In this document: piece after piece, positions 1 through 9,342 of the stretch
How the letters are laid out: every line of letters begins with the position of its first letter
How positions within the stretch are numbered: the first letter of the stretch is position 1
Origin: an uncultured Granulosicoccaceae bacterium
Lineage (GTDB): Bacteria > Pseudomonadota > Gammaproteobacteria > Granulosicoccales > Granulosicoccaceae
Reading direction: 5' to 3'
DNA: 64,000 bases
Assembly: GCA_938003855.1 (NCBI GenBank)
Contig: CALKXD010000019.1
Coordinates: 58,844 to 122,843 of the forward strand
The notes under the pieces: model-generated
Database searches by the model: none
What the model was told of the DNA's origin: nothing
The model's input: only the letters and a program-made list of their open reading frames with translations
Made by a program: the position numbers and the translations under genes

Positions 1-1
1 A

Positions 2-1264
2 TCTACTGTCAAAGTGAACTTCTCGGTAGCCAAGCCTTTTCCTTACGGGCCATTTGTCGGGTCACAGTCGCCGATTATTCAAAAAGCGCAATTTGAAAAC
101 TGCATGGGCGCCAAAGCCCCTGAATGTACCGAGCAGAACTTTGGTCCTGTCGGCACTGGACCGTTTGTCGCCACCGAATTCAAGGCTAATGATGTAGTCG
201 CTTACAGCGTCAATGAAAATTATCGCGACCCGGCCAAGCCTGCATTTTCAAGTGTGGTGCTGAAAGGGGGTGGCGATGCCGCGTCAGCTGCGCGTTCTGT
301 TCTGGAAACAGGTGAGTTCGATTACGCCTGGAACCTTCAGGTTGAGCCTGAAATTCTCGATCAGATGGCCCAGGGCGGCAAGGGCATGGTTGTCTCTGCT
401 TACGGTACCTCCGTTGAGCGACTGATGGTTAACCTTACCAACCCCGACCCTGCTCTGGGTGATAAACGTGGCACCATTGAAGGCGGAGCCCATCCGTTCC
501 TCAGCGATCTCGCGGTCAGGCAAGCACTGTCACTTGCAATCGATCGGCAGACATTGGTTGATGTGGGCTACGGCGATGCCGGTCAGGTAACTTGCAACGT
601 ATTGCCGGCCCCTGATGTCTATGCGTCCACCGCCAATGATGCCTGCAAGCAACAGGATATGGCTGCGGCTAAAAAGTTACTCGACGACGCCGGCTGGGTG
701 CCGGGTAGTGACGGTATCCGTGCCAAAGACGGCGTGCGAATCTCTATTCTCTATCAAACGTCAACCAACTCGGTTCGCCAGGCAACGCAGGCGCTGATCA
801 AACAGTGGTGGGCTGAGCTCGGTGTTGAAACAGAATTGCGGAATATAGACGGCGGTGTGTTCTTCGGCGGCGATCAGTCCAGCCCCGATACCTTCCAGAA
901 GTTCTTTGCCGATATAGAAATGTACACCAACAACTTCGACGGTACTGATCCCGAGAAGTACATGGCCAACTGGCATTGCAGCGATATCCCGAGTCCGGCG
1001 AATCAGTGGCTGGGAAGCAACATGCCACGTTATTGCAACGCGGAGTATGATGCACTGGTAGCAGAAATGGGCACCGCAGCAAAACTGGAAGATCGCGCAG
1101 CACTGGCAAAAAAGATGAACGACATGCTGATGCAGGACGTTGCCATGATCCCGTTGATTCACCGTGGTGGTGTGTCTGCGCATGCCACAACACTTGAGGG
1201 TGTTCGTATGAACGAATGGGATTCTGAACTTTGGAATGCCGCTGACTGGAGTCGTGCCAAGTAG
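2..1264 (+). CDS. Peptide-type ABC transporter substrate-binding protein (5' end outside window)
   Basis: This is the C-terminal part (about 420 residues) of a family 5 extracellular solute-binding protein, the periplasmic receptor of a dipeptide/oligopeptide/nickel-type importer. The frame is open to the window edge, so the true start and signal peptide lie upstream; the GTG at 14 is only an internal codon. Family features visible are the segment ending in GPVGTGPF near the start, the DLAVRQALSLAIDRQ segment typical of this fold, and the late AKKMNDMLMQDVAMIPL region. Two permease genes follow on the same strand after a strong hairpin, the usual operon order. The substrate cannot be told from sequence; peptide is the family default. 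Confidence 0.9.
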   Translation, partial: STVKVNFSVAKPFPYGPFVGSQSPIIQKAQFENCMGAKAPECTEQNFGPVGTGPFVATEFKANDVVAYSVNENYRDPAKPAFSSVVLKGGGDAASAARSVLETGEFDYAWNLQVEPEILDQMAQGGKGMVVSAYGTSVERLMVNLTNPDPALGDKRGTIEGGAHPFLSDLAVRQALSLAIDRQTLVDVGYGDAGQVTCNVLPAPDVYASTANDACKQQDMAAAKKLLDDAGWVPGSDGIRAKDGVRISILYQTSTNSVRQATQALIKQWWAELGVETELRNIDGGVFFGGDQSSPDTFQKFFADIEMYTNNFDGTDPEKYMANWHCSDIPSPANQWLGSNMPRYCNAEYDALVAEMGTAAKLEDRAALAKKMNDMLMQDVAMIPLIHRGGVSAHATTLEGVRMNEWDSELWNAADWSRAK

Positions 1265-1289
1265 GCTCTGACCATCAGCACTAGTAACA

Positions 1290-1321
1290 GCACTGACCGC
1301 GGTATCGCGGTCAGTGCTTTT
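1290..1321 (+). terminator. Intercistronic hairpin with T-tract in the ABC importer operon
   Basis: A perfect 12-bp stem (1290-1301 with 1306-1317) with a GTAT loop is followed by TTTT. It sits 25 nt after the binding-protein stop and just before the first permease. In binding-protein operons such a hairpin usually gives partial termination and 3' end protection, so that the receptor is made in excess over the membrane subunits. The structure is seen directly; the role is inference. Confidence 0.75.
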
Positions 1322-1335
1322 GAAAAGACACCCTC

Positions 1336-2349
1336 ATGCTGAACTATGCAATTCGCAGATTACTGTTTGCGATCCCCACCCTGCTGATCATCAGTTTTCT
1401 GATCTTTGCCATTCTGGATCTGGCGCCGAATGATCCGACCGGCAATCTGCCGCTGACTATCCCGCCTGAAGTACGCGAAAAAATCCGTATGGCACTGGGG
1501 CTGGGTGATCCCTTCCCGATACGCTACCTCAAATGGTTACAGCAATTTTTCATCAATGAACCGCTGAATATCATAGAGCAGGCGTTCGGTATCACCATCG
1601 GTGACAGCGAGAATCGCCTGCGTGTGCAGTCGTGGGCGACGCGCAGTCCTGTCGTAGATCTAATCATTGAGCGCACACCGCAAACCCTCTGGGTGGTCGG
1701 GATGTCTTATGTGGTTGGAATTCTTATCGCAATTCCGATCGGAGTTATCTCGGCCTATCGTCAGTACTCTGTGTTTGATCAGGTCGGTACATTTATTTCG
1801 ATGATAGGTTTTTCAGTGCCGACTTTTTTCACCGGCTTGTTGTTTATCGTAATCTTCAGCTCAACGCTGGGCTGGCTGCCGTCAATCTACGATACAACGC
1901 ATGAGGTCACTGATTTTGCGAGCTTCTGGTTTCAGGTCAAGCAGATGATTATGCCGGTGATGGTGCTTGCCTTGTTTAATGCTTCGCAGTTGTCGCGTTT
2001 TATGCGCGCTTCTATGCTCGATAACCTGTCTCAGGATTATGTACGCACTGCACGCGCGAAAGGCTTGAAAGAAAAAGTCGTGCTTCTGGTACACGTACTA
2101 AGAAATTCACTTATCCCGGTGGTGACGGTGATCGCTCTGGGTATTCCGCAGATCTTTGGCGGTGCGATAATTACCGAGCAGATTTTTCGTGTCAACGGAC
2201 TGGGTCAGTTGCTGATTGTTGGAATTCAGGGGGCGGACATTCCTCTGGTCCAGACACTCACTTTTATCTTCGCTATTTTGATCGTCTTCTTTAACCTGGT
2301 CGCAGATATCGTCTACGGCATGCTTGATCCGCGAATTCGCTATGAGTAA
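1336..2349 (+). CDS. ABC transporter permease, DppB/OppB type
   Basis: A 337-residue inner-membrane permease of the binding-protein-dependent transport family (BPD_transp_1). The start MLNYAIRRLLFAIPTLLIIS is the characteristic first membrane helix of DppB/OppB proteins. A long periplasmic stretch follows (about residues 30-115), then helices around 120-145, 150-180, 205-225, 265-285 and 305-330. The EAA cytoplasmic loop that contacts the ATPase is recognisable as the DYVRTARAKGLKEKVV segment. It pairs with the overlapping downstream permease to form the channel. The periplasmic insert after helix 1 is somewhat longer than in E. coli DppB. Substrate is not determinable here. Confidence 0.93.
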   Translation: MLNYAIRRLLFAIPTLLIISFLIFAILDLAPNDPTGNLPLTIPPEVREKIRMALGLGDPFPIRYLKWLQQFFINEPLNIIEQAFGITIGDSENRLRVQSWATRSPVVDLIIERTPQTLWVVGMSYVVGILIAIPIGVISAYRQYSVFDQVGTFISMIGFSVPTFFTGLLFIVIFSSTLGWLPSIYDTTHEVTDFASFWFQVKQMIMPVMVLALFNASQLSRFMRASMLDNLSQDYVRTARAKGLKEKVVLLVHVLRNSLIPVVTVIALGIPQIFGGAIITEQIFRVNGLGQLLIVGIQGADIPLVQTLTFIFAILIVFFNLVADIVYGMLDPRIRYE

Positions 2350-3262
2350 TGCAAGTAACGTAGTAGCCGCCGAAGAGATGCCACAGCATCGATCCCTGTG
2401 GGGTGATGTCTGGTCGCAGTTTCGCACCCACAAAGGGGCGGTGGCCGGCGCCGCGGTATTTTTTCTGATCGTATTAGGCGTGGTGCTGGGGCCTTACATC
2501 CACACGCTTGATCCACAGTTCCTGGACATCAGAAACAAAAACCTGGGACCATCGTTAGCTCATCCTATGGGCACTGACAATCTGGGTCGGGATACGCTCG
2601 CGCAGGTAATGGCCGGTGGCAGAGTGTCTCTGCTGGTTGGCATAGTAGCCATGTTGCTGTCGCTTGTGGTGGGTACCGCCATTGGCGTGCTGGCGGGCTT
2701 TTTCAAAAAGCTTGATGGCCCGTTGATGCGATTCACTGATTTGTTTCTGGCGCTGCCATTACTGCCATTGCTGCTGGTGATCATTATGCTGTTCCGCGAC
2801 TCCTTACGTGCCGCATTCGGTCCGGAAACCGGCATCTTTCTGCTGATCGTTTTTGTCATTGGTATAACCAGCTGGATGCAGACAGCCAGAATTGTACGCG
2901 GTGATGTACTGGCGTTAAAGGAAATGGAGTTTGTGGTGGCTGCAAGAAGTATCGGTGCACCATCGCGTCGTATCATCAGTCGCCATATCCTGCCTAACGT
3001 ACTGAGTCCTATAATGGTATCTGCCACGCTCGGTATTGCTAATGCGATCATCACTGAGTCGGCGCTTAGTTTTCTTGGTCTGGGCTTTCCATCCGACTTC
3101 CCCACCTGGGGCCGCTTGCTTTATGACGGTGCCAACTTTATGCAGTTGACCCCAGAGCGGGTTATATGGCCGGGGCTAGCGATATCGCTGACAGTGCTTA
3201 GCGTAAATTATATGGGTGACGGCCTGCGCGATGCACTTGATCCTAGAATACGTGGCCGTTGA
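2342..3262 (+). CDS. ABC transporter permease, DppC/OppC type
   Basis: The second permease of the importer, about 306 residues when started at the ATG at 2342, which overlaps the end of the upstream permease by 8 nt and suggests translational coupling. A longer TTG start at 2324 is possible but lies inside the upstream gene. It has the N-terminal OppC_N region (helix around residues 32-52), the PMGTDNLGRDTLAQVMAGGR motif seen in DppC/OppC, and the EAA loop EFVVAARSIGAPSRRI. The gene ends at 3262, immediately against a convergent gene on the other strand, so the ATPase subunits are not downstream; they must lie upstream of the window or elsewhere. Confidence 0.93.
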   Translation: MSNASNVVAAEEMPQHRSLWGDVWSQFRTHKGAVAGAAVFFLIVLGVVLGPYIHTLDPQFLDIRNKNLGPSLAHPMGTDNLGRDTLAQVMAGGRVSLLVGIVAMLLSLVVGTAIGVLAGFFKKLDGPLMRFTDLFLALPLLPLLLVIIMLFRDSLRAAFGPETGIFLLIVFVIGITSWMQTARIVRGDVLALKEMEFVVAARSIGAPSRRIISRHILPNVLSPIMVSATLGIANAIITESALSFLGLGFPSDFPTWGRLLYDGANFMQLTPERVIWPGLAISLTVLSVNYMGDGLRDALDPRIRGR

Positions 3263-4288
3263 TTACTGGCGGGTACGCCTCACCGTGATGACGGCTTGCT
3301 CATAGCGGCTTTGAGTATCCAGCGACAGGGTTTTGTTTTCCAGCGCATACAATGCTGATTGTCGTGTTACCTTGCTTTCCTGCGGGTTCTCAGCCACCGA
3401 TAGCAGGGCATAGATAGCATCGTCCGACGGGCTTGCAACATTGCGCATTGCTGATGCTGATCGCGCTCTGACCACAGGGTTTGGATCACTGAGACCTTGC
3501 ACCAGTACCGTGCTGGTATCCAGTGAAGGTTGCCAGCGGCCGATCAGGGAAACGCTGTGACTGCGCACGTCTGGATCGGGATGCTCTGACAGCAGCAGAA
3601 GATTATCGATAAGCAAAGTTCGCTGTGCGTCGGTGGTGCCGCCTGACGGGGTTGCCAGTACGTTCATCGTCGACACCAGTGTGGTCGGGTTGGTTTCGCT
3701 GGAAAGCAGATCTATAGCGATATCACGGGCGGCACTGCTGTGCGGCTGAATCCGGCTGAGTAACTCAAGCCCACGCTCGATAGATCCGGCTTCTCCGGAG
3801 TAGATAAGCGAGGCGGCGGTCTCGACGATTTCCGGATTGCGTGAGCCGGCCAGGAGTGCGGCCAGTTGCTTTGCTACCACCAGATCGGTGTTGGTGCGGA
3901 ACTGAACCAGCAGCTCGGCCACCAGTGCCGGCTCTTTGCTGATTCGTCGTTCAAGTGATTTAAATTCTTCTTCGGAGAGACGCTTTGCCCCGGCTTCAGC
4001 GATAACGTCTGCGTCTGGCAGAAGCGCTGGTCGGGGCGTTGCCGGATCGGTGTTCGGTAATGCCGGTATCCGCTGACCGGTATCTGATTGGCGATCTGAC
4101 GCGTCGACCGTAGGCGTCGGAAGCCGGGATGAGGGGGCCTCGTTTGGGGATGCCGTGGTATTTTTTTCGTTGCTGACGAGCACCGGTTTATCCGGTGCCG
4201 TCAGGCGCTGATACACTAGCCAGCTGCCCGCTAACAGCGCGAGCGGCAGCAACATGCCTACTGACTGTGTGAACAGCGTTTTACGCAT
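3263..4288 (-). CDS. HEAT-repeat-like membrane-anchored protein
   Basis: A protein of about 341 residues. I start it at the ATG at 4288, 4 nt after the stop of the upstream lipoprotein gene; the open frame extends further but into that gene. Residues 1-25 form a signal anchor (KTLFTQSVGMLLPLALLAGSWLVYQ), then a low-complexity Ser/Thr/Pro linker. The C-terminal 220 residues are helical, with repeated segments such as HPDPDVRSHSVSLIG and DPNPVVRARSASAMR that look like HEAT/armadillo repeats. Such repeats usually scaffold protein contacts; the anchor implies the repeats face the periplasm. It forms a two-gene unit with the peptidoglycan-binding lipoprotein. I do not recognise a specific family. 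Confidence 0.75.
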   Translation of the reverse strand: MRKTLFTQSVGMLLPLALLAGSWLVYQRLTAPDKPVLVSNEKNTTASPNEAPSSRLPTPTVDASDRQSDTGQRIPALPNTDPATPRPALLPDADVIAEAGAKRLSEEEFKSLERRISKEPALVAELLVQFRTNTDLVVAKQLAALLAGSRNPEIVETAASLIYSGEAGSIERGLELLSRIQPHSSAARDIAIDLLSSETNPTTLVSTMNVLATPSGGTTDAQRTLLIDNLLLLSEHPDPDVRSHSVSLIGRWQPSLDTSTVLVQGLSDPNPVVRARSASAMRNVASPSDDAIYALLSVAENPQESKVTRQSALYALENKTLSLDTQSRYEQAVITVRRTRQ

Positions 4289-4292
4289 GAGA

Positions 4293-5246
4293 TCAGTAGG
4301 GTGCGCCGGTCGAAAAATCAACCCGTTCGGCGCTGCCGGGTGTACGTGCCATTTGCCACTCGAACAGGTCGGTGGTAGTGGCGCCGGATGCATCAGTGCT
4401 CTCTACGGTGCGCTGGTAGAATTGAACGTCGGAGTCACAGCCGATAATACTGTGCGTATCGTAGCCTTCGGCGGTCGCAGAAAAACTGACGACGCTGAGT
4501 TTGCTTCTGAGAGAGTTCCAGGTGTCAGGGCCGACAACACCGTCGACGGCGATTGAATTGGCTGCCTGGAAGTCACGCACTGCTTGTTCTGTCATAGGGC
4601 CAAACGCACCATCGGCAAACGCCGTAATGGTGGCGACGTTCTGGCCATTGCCCTGGCACCACAAAATGCGCTGCACACCTTGTGTGTATGAGCTGCGCGC
4701 GTAGTCGCCAAAGCGGTTTAGCTGACAGTTGTCACCCCAGAAGTCATTGCTGGAATTGGTGTCGGAACAGGCTTGCGGGGTAGGATTGTTTGTGCCGTTG
4801 GCGACGATAGGATCAGTGCCATTTGCAACTTCATCAGCGTCGGTGACGCCGTCGCCGTCGCTGTCTTCGTCACCGTCGTCGGTGCCGTCGAAGTCGGAAT
4901 CTACCAGGTTTGGATTAGTCAGCAGGGTGTTGTACTCAAGGCCGTCCGGCAGGCCGTCACTGTCGGAATCCGCGACAATCGGGCTGGATAATACGGTGTT
5001 GACTTCAAAGCCGTCGTCAAGGCCGTCGGCATCAGTATCAGTGAGTGCCGGATCGCTGCCGATAGTGGCTTCTTCGGTGTCTGTCAGTCCGTCGCCGTCA
5101 CTGTCGGTACCTGATCCGAACAGAGTTTGGGTGTCGGTGGTACCGCTGCTACCGCCGCAAGCGCTTATAGAAGCAGCAAGTACGCAGAGCGCTGGAAGCT
5201 GCCAAAGTGTTGAAGGCTTCGCTGATATCCGTGGGATTCTGATCAT
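4293..5246 (-). CDS. Lipoprotein with thrombospondin type 3 repeats and a peptidoglycan-binding domain
   Basis: A 317-residue protein with a lipoprotein signal; the lipobox ends at Cys30 (ASISACGG). Residues about 45-150 carry thrombospondin type 3 calcium-binding repeats (DSDGDGLTDTEE, DTDADGLDDG, DSDSDGLPDG, DSDFDGTDDG). A PG_binding_1 domain follows (about 165-250, with GAFGPMTEQAVRDFQAANSI and VDGVVGPDTWNSL), then a tail of about 60 residues without a recognised fold. A GGAG box lies 8 nt before the ATG. Expected place: outer membrane, anchored by lipid and touching peptidoglycan. The repeat spacer between lipid anchor and wall-binding domain is unusual. It is immediately upstream of the HEAT-repeat gene. 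Confidence 0.85.
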   Translation of the reverse strand: MIRIPRISAKPSTLWQLPALCVLAASISACGGSSGTTDTQTLFGSGTDSDGDGLTDTEEATIGSDPALTDTDADGLDDGFEVNTVLSSPIVADSDSDGLPDGLEYNTLLTNPNLVDSDFDGTDDGDEDSDGDGVTDADEVANGTDPIVANGTNNPTPQACSDTNSSNDFWGDNCQLNRFGDYARSSYTQGVQRILWCQGNGQNVATITAFADGAFGPMTEQAVRDFQAANSIAVDGVVGPDTWNSLRSKLSVVSFSATAEGYDTHSIIGCDSDVQFYQRTVESTDASGATTTDLFEWQMARTPGSAERVDFSTGAPY

Positions 5247-5476
5247 TGTGGGTTCTCCGGGTTACCGTTACATCGCAGCACATCAGCGTTGAGTGATGGT
5301 TGCATCTCGAATAAATAATTTAGTTTGCAGGACATTTATAGCCTACGTATTGAAGATAGCAGGGTGAAGTATTGTTGATTGAAGCTGAACGCGCGCAGAA
5401 GCTCAGTGTTAGCGTTGAAAATTAACCAAATGTTACCTTGCACGGCATCCATTTACAGTCTGGCGGAGTGACTGTT

Positions 5477-6862
5477 TTATGACGCCTTTGCAAGGGACTC
5501 GAGCACCCGTGCCCAGCTGCGCGTCCCTTTCATGAAGCTGGTTAAGTTATATTTTTCGTTGGGGGAGTGGATTTGATCATCGTCCAGACCAAACCCGATC
5601 ATCAGGCTGTCCATGCCGAGTAGCTCGCTGAAATAGCCCACCACCGGTATAGAACCGCCACAACCTGCGTAGACGGCCTCGGTGTTCCATTCTGTACTGA
5701 GGTCGGCGCGCGCGCGTTCAAAGGCCGGATTATCGATTGACATGACGGTCGCCGGTGCGGCACCGTGATCCTCGAACTCGACACTGCAATCGGCTGGCAG
5801 GTTGCTCTGGATGTAGTGGCGAAAACTCTGTCGAATGGCGAGCGGATCCTGTTCACCGACCAGCCGGAAGCTTATTTTGCAATTTGCCCTGGCGGGCAGA
5901 ACGGTTTTAAAACCATCTCCGGTATAGCCGCCGTTAATGCCATTGAATTCGCAGGTCGGCCGGCTCCAGATCTGCTCCAGTGCGGTGTGGTCGGTCTCGC
6001 CAGCCACTACGGAGAGATCGACCGCGCGCAGAAATTCGGTGGCATCAAACCCCAGACCACGCCATTGCGCGGCAATCTGTTGCGGCAGAGGAGAGACACC
6101 GTCATAGAACCCCGGCAGCGTCACTTTGCCTGATTCATCGTGCAGTCCGGCCAGCAGGCGTGCCATGATCCGTATAGGGTTTTGTGCCGGTCCGCCAAAC
6201 ATACCGGAATGCAGGTCTTTGTCTGCACCGGTGATAGTGATTTCTTCGCCGAGCATACCGCGCAGCATGGTGCAGATAGCGGGTGTCTTTTCATTCCACA
6301 TACCTGTATCGCACACCAGCGCCAGATCGCAGCGAAGTTCATCGGCGTTGGCCTCTAGAAAAGGCACCAGAGATGGAGAGCCTGATTCCTCTTCACCCTC
6401 GAACAAAATGGTGATGTTCGCGGGTAGTTCACCGGTGATAGTTTTCCACGCACGGCAGGCCTCGACAAATGTCATCAACTGGCCTTTGTCATCGGCAGCA
6501 CCCCGGCCACGTATGACTTTACCTGCAGCGGTGTCTTCAAGGGCCGGTGCAAACGGCTGGCTGTCCCAAAGTTCCAGCGGGTCGACAGGCTGCACATCGT
6601 AGTGACCGTAGAACAGCATCCGCGGGCCTGTGCCGTTGGGAGTGTGGGCTACCACCATCGGATGCCCGGCGGTGTCCCGCCGTGATGCCTTGAATCCGAT
6701 GGCGTTCAGATCATTGACCAGCCAGTCTGCCGCTTCAGTGCAACTGTCATTGTATGCCGGGTCGGTTGAGATACTCTCGATGCGAAGCAGATCGAATAGT
6801 CGTTGCAGGGCATTTTCCTGATCGGCATTGATGTGCTCAAGAACATCGCTAAGGTTTGTCAT
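5477..6862 (-). CDS. M20 family metallopeptidase (dipeptidase type)
   Basis: About 461 residues from the ATG at 6862; the frame is open upstream but the M20 fold begins only here (NADQENALQRLFDLLRIESIS). The metal and catalytic residues of the family are visible in order: GHYDVQP (His ligand and catalytic Asp), RGAADDKGQ (bridging Asp), EGEEESGSPS (Glu base and ligand), CDTGMW (Asp ligand) and QIHSPNEKY (final His). The dimerisation domain lies in the middle (ADKDLHSGMFGG). The enzyme should be a cytoplasmic di-zinc aminoacyl-dipeptidase/carboxypeptidase; the exact substrate is unknown. It is transcribed alone on the minus strand. Confidence 0.92.
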   Translation of the reverse strand: MTNLSDVLEHINADQENALQRLFDLLRIESISTDPAYNDSCTEAADWLVNDLNAIGFKASRRDTAGHPMVVAHTPNGTGPRMLFYGHYDVQPVDPLELWDSQPFAPALEDTAAGKVIRGRGAADDKGQLMTFVEACRAWKTITGELPANITILFEGEEESGSPSLVPFLEANADELRCDLALVCDTGMWNEKTPAICTMLRGMLGEEITITGADKDLHSGMFGGPAQNPIRIMARLLAGLHDESGKVTLPGFYDGVSPLPQQIAAQWRGLGFDATEFLRAVDLSVVAGETDHTALEQIWSRPTCEFNGINGGYTGDGFKTVLPARANCKISFRLVGEQDPLAIRQSFRHYIQSNLPADCSVEFEDHGAAPATVMSIDNPAFERARADLSTEWNTEAVYAGCGGSIPVVGYFSELLGMDSLMIGFGLDDDQIHSPNEKYNLTSFMKGTRSWARVLESLAKAS

Positions 6863-7131
6863 TACGTGTCTGCTATTGGGCCTGTGGTCAAGTATAGGCC
6901 GCAGATGAGTTGCGGTGAAGTGATAGTTGCCGTGGTTGACCTGTACTCGAAACGCAGAGCTCATCGGCCTGTGGGGTGGACCGGTGAATGCAGTGCCATG
7001 CGTGTTCCCGGCACAGCGTCTGTAGTGCGCAAGGTGTCGGGCTTGCGCCTGACAGATGCCGTTGTGCGCCGGTCAGGCAGTCTGTGCTATAGGGTGGCGA
7101 TCATTACGATCAGCGATGCGCTGAACAGCGG

Positions 7132-9342
7132 TCAGGCCGCTTTGTCTATGCCGTCTCTGTGCCTTTCCAGATACCTGGCGAATTCAGCCGCTCTTAACGG
7201 TTTTGAGTAATAGTAGCCCTGTCCTAAATCGCAGTTCATCTCGGCCAGTGCGTGCGCTTGTGCTTCATCTTCGATCCCTTCAGCGACAGTGGCAACCTCC
7301 AGCTCAGTGGCTAGATCAATGATTGCCTGTACGATTGACCGGCACTTGCGATCGGTTCTTATTTCGCGGGTAACGGCTTTATCTATTTTCAGGGTGTCAA
7401 TGTCACAGCGGGTTAGCAGTGTCAGTGACGAGTGGCCGGCACCGAAGTCATCCATGGCTATTTTCATATCCATCGCTTTGAGCGCTTGTATATTGTTTTC
7501 TACAACCGCGATGTTATCAATTGCCGATGTTTCAGTGATTTCAATTTCAATGCTGCTAAGCAGGTGCTTGTGTGTTCCGGCAATACGGCTGACTGCCAGC
7601 GCCAGGCTGGGTCGGCTGGCTTGTGCGGCAGAAAAATTCAGTGCGATCGGAATCGGCTTAATGCCTTTGTTTTCCCACATCAACAAATGATCCAGCACTG
7701 ACTTCATCACCCAGTCATCGAGCTCGCAGATCTGTCCGTTAGCTTCAGCCTGCTTGATAAAATCATTCGGAGAAAATACTCCCAGCTCCGGGTTTTCCCA
7801 CCGCAGTAATGCTTCGGCACCGACCAGCTTGCCGTTACTCAGGTTGAACTGCGGCTGGAACATCAGATGCAATTCACCGTTCGGAATGGCTTTTTTAATC
7901 GCATTGTCCATCTGCACTTTATGTTCAGTGGCAGTGCGCAGAGCGGGATCAAAAAACCGGTAGGTGTTCTTGCCACTGTTTTTTGCCTGGTACATTGCCA
8001 TGTCGGCACCGGTAATGAGCTCTTCGGCGTCATCAGAGTTATCCGGGTATAGACAAATGCCGATACTCACCCCTACCGCGCACTCCATGCCGTTGATCAC
8101 ATACGGCTCCATGATCGCCATGCGGATCCGCTCGGCGATGTTCGCGGCTTGTTGCTGATTTTTCAGTTCGCTGATGATCATCATAAATTCATCACCGGCC
8201 AGACGTGCGACGACTGGCTGGCCGGGCACCGGCTCGCTGAGGTCTGAATTTACAGAGACGGTGTCTTCGCCGCGTACGGTATGCACGAGGCGTTGCGCAA
8301 CAATACGGATCAATTCGTCCCCGGCGTCATGCCCAAGCTGGTCATTGACCGGTTTGAAATTATCCAGATCTAAAAACAGCACTGCCAGAGTCGAGTTCTG
8401 CAGGGTATCGAGGCGTTCAATTTCGCTATTCAGACAGCGCAGAAACATACGCCGGTTTGGCAGGTTAGTTAGCGTGTCTGTGAAGGCCAGGCGTTTTACT
8501 TCAGCGGTTGATTCAGCGGTCATCCGCTGCAGCTTTTCAAGGAAGGTATTAAACCAGAATGCCAGTTCAGTCATTTCATCAGAACCGGTTAGTGGTATGC
8601 GGACGTTCATATCACCGTCACTGACCGCAATCTGACGCAGTGAACGCACCATGTTGTTGATGCGCTGAAGAATGCTGCGGGTTGTGATAAAGGCGACAAG
8701 GAACAGCAGAACAGCAGTGAGTACGCCTGTTGTCAGGCCCACTCGCAAGGCGTCTGAAGCACGCTGTGTGGCGGAGTCGACGCTGGCCACCAGCGATTCG
8801 CTATGGTCTGTCTGCAGGGTGCCCAGCGATTCCATCAAGTCGTTAAAGGTGCGGGCGTTTGCCTGCTTGATCAATGTGGTATCGCTGAAATCCCGTTGAC
8901 CGGAGATTGTCGATTGCGCAAGTGCGTGCGAATCACTGAAATACTTGTCGAACGCAGCCAGAATGGTATTAATTTCGATGGCGTTGCTGCGTTCCAGCAT
9001 CATCACCTGATGCAATTGACCACGGAACTGCGCAGCCAGGATCATTGAATGGTCCAGCAGCGCACCGTTAGATGATATAAATGCATGTTCCAGGTTGTTG
9101 TCGATAGTTTCCAGTTGGTTCAGGGCCGACAACAGACTCGCTTGCACCGGATACCGTGTGTCGCGAATGTCTTTGAGCAGGTCTGCGCGGTCTTTCGACT
9201 CCGACAACATGACGGCAAGAAACACAAAGAAGCCCAGCGTGCCAATCACGGCGATAGAGAGTATCTGCCAGCTTAGCGGCCTGCGGGTCTTTCGTCGGTC
9301 TCTATCGTCCTGATACCTGAAAATTTGATCTGAATCTGACAC
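7132..9342 (-). CDS. Membrane-bound GGDEF-EAL protein (cyclic-di-GMP turnover)
   Basis: 736 residues. Order: cytoplasmic start, TM1 (about 24-46), a helical periplasmic sensor of about 155 residues, TM2 (about 205-225), HAMP (about 226-280), GGDEF (about 283-465) and EAL (about 485-730). The diguanylate cyclase signature reads AGDEF. The phosphodiesterase side has EALLRW, NFSAAQ, the conserved Glu in EIEITET, DDFGAGHSS and KIDK, so it looks catalytically intact. About 14 extra residues lie between the RGED (RxxD-like I-site) and the AGDEF loop. The divergent neighbour across 259 nt is a GntR-family regulator. Likely a sensor-controlled phosphodiesterase with a cyclase or GTP-sensing GGDEF domain. 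Confidence 0.93.
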   Translation of the reverse strand: MSDSDQIFRYQDDRDRRKTRRPLSWQILSIAVIGTLGFFVFLAVMLSESKDRADLLKDIRDTRYPVQASLLSALNQLETIDNNLEHAFISSNGALLDHSMILAAQFRGQLHQVMMLERSNAIEINTILAAFDKYFSDSHALAQSTISGQRDFSDTTLIKQANARTFNDLMESLGTLQTDHSESLVASVDSATQRASDALRVGLTTGVLTAVLLFLVAFITTRSILQRINNMVRSLRQIAVSDGDMNVRIPLTGSDEMTELAFWFNTFLEKLQRMTAESTAEVKRLAFTDTLTNLPNRRMFLRCLNSEIERLDTLQNSTLAVLFLDLDNFKPVNDQLGHDAGDELIRIVAQRLVHTVRGEDTVSVNSDLSEPVPGQPVVARLAGDEFMMIISELKNQQQAANIAERIRMAIMEPYVINGMECAVGVSIGICLYPDNSDDAEELITGADMAMYQAKNSGKNTYRFFDPALRTATEHKVQMDNAIKKAIPNGELHLMFQPQFNLSNGKLVGAEALLRWENPELGVFSPNDFIKQAEANGQICELDDWVMKSVLDHLLMWENKGIKPIPIALNFSAAQASRPSLALAVSRIAGTHKHLLSSIEIEITETSAIDNIAVVENNIQALKAMDMKIAMDDFGAGHSSLTLLTRCDIDTLKIDKAVTREIRTDRKCRSIVQAIIDLATELEVATVAEGIEDEAQAHALAEMNCDLGQGYYYSKPLRAAEFARYLERHRDGIDKAA

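Noticed and set aside
4800..5110. Short repeated blocks resembling a CRISPR array
   Set aside because: They are imperfect coding repeats for Asp-rich calcium loops, without constant repeat length or unique spacers.
4729..5292. Plus-strand frame of 187 residues rich in Ser, Pro and Val
   Set aside because: It is antisense to the calcium repeats of the TSP3 lipoprotein; the repeated Asp codons read as Ser/Val on the other strand. No independent gene features.
7047..7078. Inverted repeat GCCTGAC/GTCAGGC downstream of the GGDEF-EAL gene
   Set aside because: Only 7 bp with an 18-nt loop and no T-run; not enough to call a terminator.
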